Below are positions 28,482 to 41,377 of a stretch of 64,000 nt of DNA, piece by piece. The DNA comes from Auanema rhodensis (Eukaryota > Nematoda > Chromadorea > Rhabditida > Rhabditidae): contig OZ059896.1 in NCBI GenBank assembly GCA_964057225.1, positions 7,254,001 to 7,318,000 of the forward strand. The letters are read 5' to 3'. The notes below the pieces were generated by a model, which was not told the origin of the DNA, made no database searches, and worked only from the letters and a program-made list of their open reading frames with translations. A program made the position numbers and the translations under genes. Within the stretch, counting starts at the first letter, position 1, and each line of letters opens with the position of its first letter.

Positions 28482-30900
28482 GATTTCTCATTTTGAATAC
28501 TATGAAATTATATTTGCTCATACATCTACATATATATGTATGTACATGTCTTCTTGGCACATGTATATACAGATATATTAGGTATTTAACTATATTATAA
28601 ATAGATAAATGATCTTTTTCTTTTCTTAGCTAGTCCCTTAGAACCTATATGAATATGGCCACTAGTGTGATTGTATCACTGAACGTTTTTTGCAGATTAT
28701 ACAGTATAAATGATATCATATGTGCATATTAGTGAATAAAAACGACGCCGTATGTCTGGCGCCAGTCTGCTAGGAAGTCAGTTGAGAAGACGCTTTCCTT
28801 TCTAGCATCATCTCTGTTGATCTTACTAATTCTATAAATAGCAGTTTAACAATAATTTTCATATGTACCACTGTAGGTTATTGTCAAGGAAAGTAATTAA
28901 AAGAATGGAAAAGCTAAGAAGCCTATCTGATTGAGTACTGTATCCTATACAATTGATGAAGTTGAAATGGTTCAAACTAGAAAAGCAAAAAGCATATTTC
29001 TCTCTCTCTCTTTCATCAAGCATTCAAACCCATTTTTTTTATCTTTTCCCTCGTTTACTCTCTTGCACTCTTACTCATTCTGTTACTTTCACTCATCCGT
29101 CAATTATTTTTTTTTCTATCCTCATTCTCCCTATTTTCTTTCCCTCAATATCGTTCTCTCTTATACCCATGAAGAGAAAATGATCACGAGAATAGAAAAA
29201 CGACAAAACATCACAGAATTTGCTTTACAATTCGTCCTAAATATGCTCTTTTCCATTAACTTCTCGCAATTCTCTCAGTCTCGCTCTCTCTTGCTTTTCC
29301 TCGCTTCCTCATTTTTCTCTCTCTTGTTTTTCACTATATCTTACTTGTTGTCTTTCGGTTTCGTGTCCGTCTTATTAGACTTTGCCTCTATATAGATTTC
29401 TTCAGAATATCATATGATCGAGGACTGATGTGAAGCTGCTGATGAGGATCAATGAGTTTCCTGAATAGGAGACAGGTGCAACATTATATTAAAGCATTCT
29501 TTAATCTGCGGATAACAGAAGATTGTGTAAAAGGCAGAACACACGCAATCTGTAGAATTGGGTGGCTTCATTTTGCTAAATCCAATTTCAATTCAATATT
29601 TTTCTTTAGCCACAGAGCTTTTATCTACATAATCTTATCAAAATTTCATTCTTCTTCAATTTATAAATATCTATTAATGGTGTATAAACAGAAAAAACTT
29701 TCTGTGTTTGGATGATGATGAGAACCCTTCTTGGAGAGATTTTCTTCCATCCTTTCTATTTTTATTCAAACTTCCACACAAATATATATATATATATATT
29801 CTTTAAAGCAATATGATATTTTCAAAATACATATGTGTTAAGTGAACCACGAGTTAAAGCTCAGCTGAGTTATGTCCCCGGTCACAGCTCTCCATAACAT
29901 CTGCCATTCAATTAATGAATCTTTTAAGCTTTTAACTCATCAATTGATTAATTTACTAAGTTATGATAGGCATATGAAAAGAATTATATAATAATTCATA
30001 TAGTTATGTATTCTCCCTTTGCCCCTCCTCCTCTCCCTATATCTCTCTTTCCTTCTAACATTACGTTACACGAATATTTACATATATATATATAGTATAA
30101 TATATAATACTTTGAGTATTTTCATCATAGTTCTAAGCTTTTTTCTAAAAAAAAACAGAGTAAGGTAATGCGTTCGAATACGGATACTTACAAGCACTGT
30201 TGATCTAATATCTGCATATCTTGCAAACTTATTGAAATCTATCATGATGACGTCATTTAAAACAAGCACATATTATGTAAGCTGTGTTGTTATTCCAACT
30301 ATTTCTGAATATGAAAAAAGACAGCCAACAACTATTAAGCGTGGGCTGGAGAAAAAAAAAGAATGAGAGAAGACACATAATGACTAGGGATAGATGAAGT
30401 CATGGTGAGAGGACATAAACTGTTAGATGGCATTAACCACCTTCTCATTCAAGCAGCCTCAACATAGATCATTCTGACCATTATGACATAGTTGAAATGA
30501 ATATTATTGTCCAGAAAAAACATATTAATTTAATGATCAAATGCAAATATATTTACATATGTACATGTATATATGTGGGTGTAGATGTATATATGCAGAT
30601 GTGCTTCCAATAAAACAGTGAAAAAATGACGACGACAACTATGATGATGATGCTTTGATCAAGATGTTCATGTAAGTTGAAATGACATGATTGTTTTTGT
30701 CAATGACGTGAAATCACATGTAGCAATGTTAGAAAGAAACATACATACATTTCTTACATTTATGTCAACTATAGCAACGATAACGTTGATGTGTGTGAAA
30801 AAAAAAGTTGATGAAATCATTAGCGATGTTTCATCTTTGATATGCGCGGAAGAAAGAAATTAGAGAAATGCAGGAATTTGAAGTAATTTCTTGATGTGAT

Positions 30901-32400
30901 AGAACATCACTAGTTCAATTGATGCGCTAAAAATGGTCACCTCAATTCAGACTTGTGCTGAATAGTGACGAAAACGATACAGACCCGGACTTTCTGGCAA
31001 ACACTGACTTGAAATGAGATGGATAGATGCGAACGTGACGTCGTTCGCTGAAGACTAGTTCGAGGGCGGCAACACTAAATCGTTTCAAATGTAGCATTCT
31101 GCGTCATCAACGTCATGATGCTGAAGAAAATAAGTATTAAACGGTGATTAGCATCCCCCACCACCCACACTGTGTTCTTCTAAACATGCTTTTAAGAGCA
31201 TTATTTTCTTTGTAGTGATAGCTGTCCTCGACATATCAGTTTTGCATGTTATTAATGCAATTGATGCATTCATCTGAAAATGACATCGCTATAGATGATC
31301 TTGGTACCAGTGTGCTACTGCTGATGTCAACGAAGTCGATATGGGTGGTTTCCTAATTTGAAAACCAGACATCATCATCATATCTCTGCAAATTCCTTTT
31401 CAAGCATTCGACAGTTTCGAACTGACGCTCATCTCTGAAAAAGATTGGCGTCTCGTTGATTCGAAGCCGCTAATGCAATGACAATATTAATTGTTGTCAT
31501 CCGTTTGACGATCAGTTATCTGGCCAAGACATACTGACTTCACAACGACTAACCCAACAAAACAGTTATTTTCACTTTTTCTTCAAAAACGAAAAACGGA
31601 AGAAGACTGAACAACTGATATGGCCTTTATGTCCTCGTCCACATCGCCGTCATCTAACGGCCTTCCATCAAAAAGATCATCGTTCCAGTAAATTCCATGC
31701 ATTCCAGCTCTCATTTCGTCGTGATTCGTGTGCTTGTGTCAATTTGCCGCAACTAGGTCTGTCGCAGCTCAAGGGTCAGTCAGAGCGATCGGACATACAG
31801 TTCGAATGACACCAAGGAGCATAACATCTTTCCACTTTTTCATCTCTCGCACGTCAATACGTTGTCAGAAATCGTCTATAATCGTTTTCCAGTTTCGATA
31901 GGCGGAAATGAAGGTGCTCCCCCGTTCATTGGAACAGACAACGTCTTAGCCCAGCACAACAAATTTATTATCTGCGCTCGAACGCGCATACTTCTCATAC
32001 CAGCAAATCCAAGGTCGACAACCCTTATATTCAGAAACCGTCTCTTCATTGTACGCTCTCTACACCAAATTTTCTTCTTGAAAAACCCCACCCTTTCTAC
32101 TTCTACAACCCCCCCCCGTACATCGTCCTAACGAACCGTTTCTAATAACTTCCGCTGTCTTTGTTGTACAGCTTATTGATCAGCTTTGTCATTTTCATCG
32201 TCACCCGAATAGTTAGACTCGACTGATTTGAACAGCAGCAGCACAGCCAAATCACGCCAAGACAATCAACAAAAAAAGAACAGTGCTCTCGAATAGAACA
32301 CGTGCCTACCGTACACATCCAGTTTCTGCTGCTGTTGCAGCACCCCCAATCGTCAAATTCTACACTTGGTTGACAGGCTAAGAAAACATTTAATCACTAT
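30901..32400. other. Higher-complexity, less AT-rich island in the gene-poor stretch
   Basis: This segment is visibly richer in GC and CpG than its flanks and largely free of microsatellites. Frames overlap on both strands at 31862-32131 and 31876-32091; the plus frame lacks an ATG start. I recognise no protein family. It contains CAG/CTG-type triplets near 32231 and 32331 and a CACGTG at 32299. It may be a regulatory island, a non-coding transcript or an old repeat. Confidence 0.35.
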
Positions 32401-32995
32401 TTTATTCTATTTTTTAAAGATTTTTTTGAATCTTTCGTTATTGAATTCGTTGAATATCTTTATGTTCATTGCTCTTTCTATATACATACAGCTTGAATTG
32501 ATGCAAACCGTTCCCTAATACATAGTTTACCGGACACACACTGACACGCAAAACATGAATCGCTGAACTAGACAAAACTCTAAACTAATTTTTTTCTAAT
32601 TTTCTTAATTTCTTAGTCCCTATATATCATATTCAGTCTTATAACACAGAGTGGCGTATTATACATATAGGTATATGTGCAGCTAAGCAGTCCCTTCATC
32701 GATATCAGTTTCGGAAAAACGGTGACATGATGTCATCGGAAGTGTCTGTAACATATGCTCGTTTGAGTACAGCTGATAGCTATTTCACTTTTCGTCATTT
32801 CTTGTATCATTGCTGACTTTCGCGTATTCTACTCTTCCTTCCCACCTATCTTCTCTTCTTTTCTCTCCCGTCATGAATCACTTTTCTGGATACTCTGCAA
32901 CTTTTCATCCGCATATCTATTTACGTATGTTCCACGTGATACATACAGATATTCCTGTGTTATATAATTTCAAACAGCGTAGCTAAGGATGTATT

Positions 32996-33037
32996 TCTCT
33001 CTCTCCCTCTCTCCCTCTCTCCCCCTCTCTCTCTCTA
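32996..33037 (+). repeat. CT-rich tract
   Basis: CTCTCC units followed by a CT run. Confidence 0.85.
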
Positions 33038-33866
33038 TTCCATACCGTTTCTTTGCTATCTCAACTTCTCGAGGTGTTTATCACTACTCTCTTCATATCT
33101 ACCGCTTTCTCTTTCCATTAGAAACTCGTCGTATCGCGCCTTGTTCACGTGTTATTTGAATGCCTTATCAGTATCAAAACGAATGTACATGTGTATAAAC
33201 CATGTACATACATATGCGTTCTCTCACATATGTAACATGCCGAGGAACACCTCTGATTAAAAAAACTGAAAGAGCTTAAACTTGAAACGGACTCTGTGCT
33301 TTAGGCATTTGGCGTATACTAAGGTTGTCCTCAAAATAACTTTTCTCTTTTTTTTTATCATAAACAACACAGAAAGAACAAAGAACATAGAATTCTGAAT
33401 TCCCTAACGTCCCCTGAAGCCACTAGCAGTTTGCCAATTAAATGACAGATTCTTATGGAAACAGTTATTTCTATCAATCTTTCATTTTACTCTCCGAACA
33501 CAACCCCCCACCACGTTGGTCGTCACAGTTCTCTCTCTCTTTTTCTCACGTCTTCCTGTACTCTCTACTTTACCTAGTATTTTGCCTAGTTTTCTTGATT
33601 TCCTGTGTTTCATTTCTTTTTCATTTCAATCTTATGGTCATTCGTTTTTGATATCAATTTTTATTTTCATTTCCCAGCGTTTGTTAACACTCTCTCAACC
33701 TTTCAACAACCAGTCAATTGTCCTTCTTCTTTCTTAGTCTTTTCAAAATTTTTTTCCAATAAGTAATATATATATACATAAAATGTGTATTCTCTTCTTT
33801 ATTTCTACTATCTGGTATATTTGGGTCCATATAGATTGATAAGAATTGATAGCATGTGCAGCATAT

Positions 33867-33916
33867 CACACACACACATACACACACATACACAAAGCAC
33901 ACACATACATACTCAC
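33867..33916 (+). repeat. (CA)n microsatellite
   Basis: CA runs with CATA interruptions. Confidence 0.85.
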
Positions 33917-35050
33917 ATATATCAGTAAGATCGTTGAAGCGCTAGGACTCTCGGGGAATGCCCATAGCACTCTTTTTGCTCTCTTTCTCTTCTTATCTTT
34001 TCCTCTCTTCATCTCTCTCTCTCTCTTTATCTCCGCTTTATTCTCTCATGTTCTTTCAGTTACATTTGAGATATGAATCGGATGATTCGTTAGATAGGTA
34101 GGAGAGTCGCTGTGCTCTTTGAGCCCTTCAATACACCTTTTGACACTTTTTCATCTTTAATGTTTTCTTCTTCTCATTCCTCGTATCAATCACCAGAAAT
34201 CCTAGCATTCAATGAAGACATCACATTGTTTCTTTATAGTATTCTCAGTTAATTTGATCAAGAAACAACCCAGTAACTAATATTTATTTTCAAACGTTTT
34301 TCTTGCTTTCATAATCACCCTTCGAACTTAAACATGTTTTCACTCCTTTTTTTTCGCTTATAAACTAGCCGTCTCACCTATCAAACCAGCGTCAAATCAA
34401 AATTTCAGAAACGCTGCTTTGACTTTTTGCCAAAAATTGTTCAGAAAACTAGAAAACTTCTGCTGTTTACATACTTAAATATGTTTTACACTTTTAGAAC
34501 TATATAATTAATTCATAAAATAAAATTAATCAATAATTAGTTTTATTATTCTTACATTATACTACTAACTATATGTATAGTTGAAGTTGAAAGCTATTAA
34601 TTCACTTACTATCATCATTAAGAAACTGCAGTTTTAATATTGTTTTTCTAATTGTTTCACTTTTTTTAAACTTTATCTATTCTTTTCGTTTTTTCTTAAT
34701 TTTCTATGTCTCCCTCAGTCCTATTATTTCAATTGTATATTATTGAGTACACATATGTTGTTCTCAACAATATTCCAACTTGTTATCAAACTAAGAAAAA
34801 CTCTAAGCTCATAACACTTAGAGCATAAGCAGGCCATGTGCTAATGGCTAATAGTGCATTTGAACTTATTTTATTCTTTGACCTAGAGCTACATATATTT
34901 GCTTATTTATGTGACGTAATCTATATATATACAACACGAGGTGTTATAATATCACTAAAAAACCATTATAAATATAGTTAATAAGGATTAATATTGTTAT
35001 TCCAATAAATATATGAAAGAGAATTCCAGTCATCAGAGCAACCCTTATCC

Positions 35051-35087
35051 TCATCATCATAACATCATCATCATCATCATCATCATT
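35051..35087 (+). repeat. (TCA)n trinucleotide repeat
   Basis: TCA units interrupted once by TAA. Confidence 0.9.
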
Positions 35088-37335
35088 ATACTCTTCTACC
35101 CGAAATCAGAATGAAATAGCATTATTATGATTGCAATAGAATTTTGATGAGAAAAGCAAGCTGTGATTTAACCACGTGGCCAGCTTAGCTAACAGACATA
35201 TACATACACATCCCACATACCTTATACATACATTGTTGCCCTTTTGAGGATTGCTTTGGCAACTTGCCGATTGGTTTTGAATTTCATCTGTTCCCATTCA
35301 ATTCAACATGCAAACGTTACTCTATATCTGATTATTTTTGTTTGCAATTATACAACTATATACATATAATTTATCTGAGAAAGGTGTTTATTGTATGAAC
35401 AGGAAGTGCTTGGCACGTGGATGTGATTGTTACATGCAAAAAGCTGCGTGAGTAATACACTTCACAATGAGTTCATTTGTAAATAATTGTAAGCTTAGTG
35501 CGGTTGCATCTTATTTCATCGTCTTTCTTATTCACTCCGTTTTACTATATCTATGTATATGCTTATATACGATACTAATTTATGTTTTCTCTCTTCTCAT
35601 CAACCTATTTCTCATTCATTCTAAATCATTCTTAGCTTGTGCTTTGTTTTTCTGATAATCTCTTGCTGACTATATTCATTTTATATTTCTTTCATAGCAT
35701 CCGCAACAGTACATTCAGGATGAAAATGAGAGAAAACGTAACAACAAGCAAAGTAAAAAAAGAATGAGATCAATCTAATGTTGCTCACGAGATCTCCCTT
35801 GAATTGATGACGATGACTCGTCAACTAACAAAGAAAGATTTTGTGAGACAAGAGGAGAGAGATAAAGGATGAAAGCTTTAATATGAGAGAGAAAAAGAAC
35901 AGAATGAGAGAGATATGTAGTGAACACAGTAGCAAAGTAAGAAGAAAAAGAGGGAACAGTGGAACGGCAAAAAAAAAACGAAACAGCAACGTTACATATA
36001 GACACAGATCCAACGCGACCATTATGACGATGACAACGACATCATCGTTTATTTCGCCAATGCTCTTCGTGTGTATGAGCACAACTAGTATGTGTATCAC
36101 ATGGACAACACATGATGTTCCATGAATATACTCATAGCTTGATCTGCGTTGTTATGACTGACGAGTGTCGTCTAGTAGTGCGGATAGAAGTACTGCATGC
36201 AGCTGATCCACATGAACATCGAACCTCAATGTCTCTTCGCATTTTTTAATTAGTTAGAATATAAATTGTTTTTTTTTCTAATTATATCCTATTAACATTT
36301 CATCATTTGTCAGATATTGACCCTTGTTAGATCTTTAACTTCTCTTTACGTTTTTCATTTGACGAAAAATTTCGTGTTCCTCCATCACACCGCTTTCTAT
36401 TTTTCTCTGCTCTCTAAATGACTTTAGTAGTTTGAAGACGGAGATGGATCAAGTCCATGTGGAAAACAACTCGGCTAAGACAATGACAATGCAAAACGCC
36501 AAATCCATGAGTCTGAATCATCCACAGACGTCATCTTCATTTTCCTTTTAAATCATATCCAGCTTTTTCCTTCATCATCTCTTGTTGTCTTTCTGTCTTG
36601 TCCACCATAACGACCACTACCATTATCATTTTCTTCACCAAGACCACACAATGTACAATTTGTCCTCCTTCTCCTCCTTCTTTCTTTCTTTTCTTCCTAC
36701 ATTCTTTCACATTTCCTTTTCTTACTATAAACAGAGTATGCAACAACTATTCGCTAGCTTTTGCATTTCATAATATCACTTGATTAATATCTGAAACATG
36801 CGAGGAATTCATGGAATCCAGCTACTGTTTCCCATATACTTAAGTTTTTTTTTGTTGCTACACCCACTAGCACTATTGCTCTCCGATTATTTCTCTCTCA
36901 TAACCCCTTCCCCCATCTCTCTGTCGCTCACTCACGTTCTCATGTTTTCTTTTATATCTTTACGCTTCATTTTTAACTTTTGTCCTTTGTCCCCCCCCCC
37001 ATCAAACTACTTGACAGAATAGTCAACGTTTATCATATGATGTTGAAAAATCATATAAATATATAAATAAAAGTATATTCTTTTCTATAAATTAAACCTG
37101 ATATATCCAACGAAGACCCCTCCCCCCCTTTCTTTCTTTTTCTTTCTTGCCTTACCTCACCATTTCTCATTCGTTGTACTCCCTTCCTCTGATGTTTTTT
37201 ACTTTCCTTCTGTCTTTTTTCTTTAAATACTTGCAAAATTCTCTCTTTCTCTCTACCGCTCTCTCGCAGACATACACGTCGACTTTCCGTCATTCTTGCA
37301 ATCATACACATCCGGCTATATATGGGGGGTGCTAG

Positions 37336-37758
37336 TTAGCTGTTTTTCTCTTCATCGTGTCAGCTAGCTATCCCACTCGCGCTTCTCATCCCTCCTTTAC
37401 TCTCTTCGTAATCTGCCTGTTTTGCCATGTCGTCATCATCCCGTTTTGGCTCTTGATAAACACCCCAAAAATTTTTCCTTCGAAGATAAAGAAACGAAAA
37501 AATCCATCGTCCGCAAACTCTATCGCCTCTAATCTAACACGTACCTTTATTAACTTACCTATATTAAGCTTATTTGTTTTGTTGATTGGTACAACATTTT
37601 GGTTTTTGAGACGTAAAAGGAGAAACAAAAATTGGATCAACAAAAGATTAAATGAGCAAGTAAAAAAGCGTAGTCTGAGATTCGATAGTATTGTTAAGGA
37701 AGACACTTCAGTTTATGTTCAAATTGCTGACAAACCATTCATTCCCTTCTGGCTATAG
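37336..37758 (+). CDS. Candidate membrane-protein terminal exon (no ATG), unrecognised
   Basis: This frame is open from just after an in-frame TAG to a TAG at 37756-37758 and contains no methionine, so it cannot be a stand-alone gene. An acceptor-like pyrimidine stretch ending in CAG lies near 37361. The downstream part reads like a membrane protein: a hydrophobic segment near LFVICLFCHVVIIPFWLLI, then a second (LFVLLIGTTFWFL) followed directly by the basic run RRKRRNKNW and a polar tail. That is the pattern of a stop-transfer segment. A frame of 106 codons is also open on the opposite strand, so chance is possible. No family is recognised and no partner exon was found. Confidence 0.18.
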   Translation, partial: LAVFLFIVSASYPTRASHPSFTLFVICLFCHVVIIPFWLLINTPKIFPSKIKKRKNPSSANSIASNLTRTFINLPILSLFVLLIGTTFWFLRRKRRNKNWINKRLNEQVKKRSLRFDSIVKEDTSVYVQIADKPFIPFWL

Positions 37759-40700
37759 CGGCTGTTGCTTTTGCCAAAGGCAACTGAACAACTGTGAATC
37801 TGTGAAGGACCAGAATAATATCTAAAGAAAAAAAAGAAGAGATTTAGAGATATAAAGAAGTACATAGATATATAGTTTTTTCGTATTCAACAAGGGGACA
37901 AGAGAAAAAAACTTGAAAGAAATTGAGACAGTCAACTGGAAAAAAGAGAAAAAGCTACAAAATGCTTGAATCTGTCGAGCTATGTTGTTGTCGAGTGACC
38001 ACAACAAGCATGACCACAAGTTGAAAAGAAAGCTTGTAATAGCTTAAGTATTTTGGTCAGCAGCAGCGACAACAGCAGCAGCAGAAGCAGCAGTAGTTGT
38101 AGTTACTGCAGCTTTTTGAACACAACAACTGATTGGAATTATATTCATAGATAAATCGAAAAAAATATTCAAGCTTTCTTTTCTAGCTTTATTATAATCT
38201 TACCTTCAAATATGCTTTATATCGTTCATTATTATTAGCTATCCTACAGCTTATAAATGTTATATTTCATATTCAATCACCAAGTATTATGAATGTAGTA
38301 AACAAGATTCAAAGAGATACTTGATTTTCGTACTAATTTTTTAAGATGTCCACTTCTATTTGAAGCAAAAAGTGACCATCTAACATAGCAACAACAGTAG
38401 CCAAAACGTATCGAAAGCAATACTGAAAATTCCCTCTTCTCTTGAACTGAAACTCTCTGATCCTTTTTTCCTTTTCTCTCATATTTCGACAATTCATTTC
38501 AATATCTGGCTTCCCACCCATTGATAAGTACATACACCAAGAGAGACTTGCTTTGTAAACGATTTTGGAGCAGTAGAAGCCATATGTGAGAATTTTCTCC
38601 TGATTTCTTTAAACGAACAAAGAATTGATTGACAAACATGTTCATACAGAATATTACTGACTATATGTACATATATTTATATGAGCTTGATGAATTGCAT
38701 GAGATTAAAACGATTTAAAAAGAGCAAATTTAATATTTTGAACGTTCAAATAGCAGAGCAGCACATTGGAAACAATAGGCTTATTGACCTTTCATAGCAT
38801 TTTGTGCGTTCGTTCAAATTCTTGTGTTGCCGATTTCGAAATAATTTCACTAGATGAGGTTTTTTGATGCAATTTAGACTAACCTGACGGTTCCTCTCGT
38901 CATCATGTAGTATAAAAGGTGAGAACAGTAGTCATATCTGTTTATATATATACATGTGTATACGAAAATCTTAATTGAGGTCTACTTTTTGCTGGTTCTG
39001 CTATTTTTCTTAGAAAATTGAAAGAGAAAAGGGGTGAGACTTTAATTAGTATTTACATCAACCAGTTTCCATTGTTTTTTTTAGAAAAAAATATTGCCTT
39101 TGTCTTCTATATATTATTTCATATTTCCTTAGTTATTCATTTCACTATCCTATTCAAAATAATTAAATAGTTATGCAGAAAAATTTTGAAAAAAAATATA
39201 TTATAAGATATAAATCATTATTTGATATAGTCATTCATCAACCCTTTAAATAATTTTTTTCTACTATTCTTTTCTTATAAAGTGATTTCTAACTGTTGTT
39301 TATCCCATGGCCAACAAAGAAAGTGCACGCAACACGTGATGCCACGTACTCTTCACGTGCCCTTGCATCGTTCATTTTTGAAAACTCTTTACCGGAAATC
39401 GGTCGTGCGTTGTCATTTAATCCACTTCTCTATTCCTCAAACGGTTGTTTTCCTGAAAATATTCTCAATTTCTTTATGAAATCTTACAATTCAATATAAA
39501 TCAGCAAATAGGCTTTTTTTCTCGAAACGAATGAAAGGTTTGGACTTGCTTATGTTAGGTACGTACTCTAACTTTTTTTTGTTTATATTTATAATTTTCT
39601 TATTTGTTGCTTATATTTACTATATTTTTTTTCATAGCTAAAGGTCAATATATTTCTATTTTGATCTTTCCTTATAAGCACTACCTAACGAAAAGATTTT
39701 TTTTGTCTGTCGTCGAAGCTGTTCAGCTTCTTTCGAATTCGGTAGTGCTTTTTAAAATTTCTACTATCCTATAGCTTATGTTTTGCTATTTTTTTTTGGT
39801 CTTTGCCTTTTCTTCTCTTTTTGCTCTTGATAATTTTCGAACTACATCTCTAAAGCCTCATGCAATGCCCACTATCTTCATGTCCTATCTGTCGTGTTCA
39901 TATACTAAGGAAAAACATAAGAGAAAATATCCACTTGCAACATTTCAGAGGATACTCTTGCTTGTTCTTTTTGTGAGAACACGCTCTCTTTCTTCTGTTC
40001 GTCAACCTCTCAGATTATCCAACTAATACATGACGGTTAACAAACATAGCTTTTACGTCATTAGCGCTAGTTTCACGACAAATTCCGATGACCTCTCGAG
40101 CAGTTCTTTGCACTTCAAGCTCAATTTTCTTGTATCGTTTTGCAATAGTTCATTCCTTTGTGCTCTTCTCCATCTCTTTCACCCTTTCTCAATTGTTCCT
40201 TTTTTATGTTTTGCTTACAGCATATGATGGTTGGTTTGTTGCGTTTTCCATAACCAGATTTATTTTCGATCGTTCCGATTCATTCAATCAGTACTCCCTG
40301 TCTCGTTTCATGATGTCTTATTTAACTTGCCCTACCATCCATCTCTAGACGCTCATTATTTACTGTTTTTCATCAGTTAACAATTTAAAATAGCTTTTCT
40401 CAGCATGGTTCAATATCATGCTTATTAACTTTTTTATCTCGTGTTTCTTCTGGTTCAAACCATCTACGTATATGTTGATTCCATAAATGTTGCACAATTC
40501 AGACTGTATCACAGCATTCTTTCGCAATGACGGAGATCACGCCTAATCAAGTAGATCAGTGCATCACTATTTCGCAGCATTACCGTTCAAAACATTGGAA
40601 GCCCTTGATAGTAATGAGAATTTTATAATGTTCATAATTCTCTTTTCATCTATATCATTATTCTTACTTCCTCACACATATGTAAAAGTCATCGAATGAA

Positions 40701-41170
40701 CCACAGTATAAAAGAGTTATGAGTCTTTTACTACTAGCTGCATCTGTTTCTTCCGTTAAAATCTCAATCCACGACATGTGGCTGACTTTTCATTCAGCTA
40801 CTTTCTCGTAATATTGCCTCACTCAATGACCAACAAAATGCTTTGCTCTCTTCTCATATCTGATGCTGCTATTCATTATTATTATATAATAATACAATGG
40901 TGTATCTGTACCAACTAATTCGTATTTTTACAAAATAGTAGTGTCATGTAATTTTTCTAATCATGTATATACACGTATTGCTATCATGTCCTCTTTACTG
41001 CATTGTATTTACAGCTTTCCCTGACTCTGGGGCCAACAGTCAACTGAGCTTATCAGTAACTTTTATAATATCAAATAATATACTGTAAGGCACTTCTAGC
41101 TTCTAATACAACTGGTCTAGATCATCTTGAAATGTTTCTAACACTTACCGTTCTGTTATTTGTCAAATAG
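37759..41170. other. Intergenic DNA, no gene recognised
   Basis: Unique sequence with moderate AT content. Frames at 39282-39499 and 39778-40348 overlap one another in different phases and match nothing. Two CACGTG palindromes lie 21 bp apart at 39333 and 39354. Confidence 0.5.
38058..38094 (+). repeat. Imperfect (CAG)n repeat
   Basis: CAG units interrupted by CGA, CAA and AAG. They lie outside any recognised gene. Confidence 0.85.
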
Positions 41171-41377
41171 GCCAAAAAGGACAGAAAAAAATGTGTCATC
41201 ATCTTGACCGCTAAGAACCGGCTGGCTCAGCTGTTCGAAATGCTCTTTCTCACGTTTTTCGTTGCTGTAATGACTTGCAACATTCGGCAGAAAAAAGCAA
41301 AATTTCGTAGTTTCCTGTGGAGACCACGAGGATGGCGTAAATGTACAGGTGATGACGACGATTTGTATATAGTCTAA
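41171..41377 (+). CDS. Candidate terminal exon with a hydrophobic segment and basic tail
   Basis: An acceptor-like TTTGTCAAATAG is followed at once by a 68-codon open frame ending in TAA. Its composition is mixed rather than low-complexity. It has a hydrophobic stretch (MLFLTFFVAVMTC), a strongly basic juxtamembrane part (IRQKKAKF, then WRPRGWRKC), and an acidic end, DDDDLYIV, whose last residues fit a class II PDZ ligand pattern. I recognise no homologue and cannot connect it to another exon. It is listed because it is more GC-rich and protein-like than its surroundings; it may be chance. Confidence 0.15.
   Translation, partial: AKKDRKKCVIILTAKNRLAQLFEMLFLTFFVAVMTCNIRQKKAKFRSFLWRPRGWRKCTGDDDDLYIV

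Larger units (their letters stand above)
25195..30900. other. AT-rich intergenic DNA, no gene recognised
   Basis: AT-rich sequence and simple repeats. Frames such as 28931-29395 lack an ATG start and encode CT-tract low complexity. A 72-codon ATG frame at 27858-28076 is unrecognised. TGACGTCA occurs at 30248-30255. Confidence 0.55.
32401..37335. other. Intergenic DNA, no gene recognised
   Basis: Mixed AT-rich and pyrimidine-rich sequence. CACGTG palindromes lie at 32933, 33146, 35173 and 35414. Paired frames on opposite strands (35775-36125 and 36537-36783) are low-complexity shadows of each other. Confidence 0.55.

Noticed and set aside
28931-29395. 154-codon plus-strand frame
   Set aside because: It begins at TTG rather than ATG and its content is Ser/Phe/Leu low complexity from CT-rich DNA.
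31880-31905. Short similarity to the minus strand near 56150-56170 (both can be read RFPVSIG)
   Set aside because: Only about 20 bp with several mismatches; too short to claim a shared repeat.
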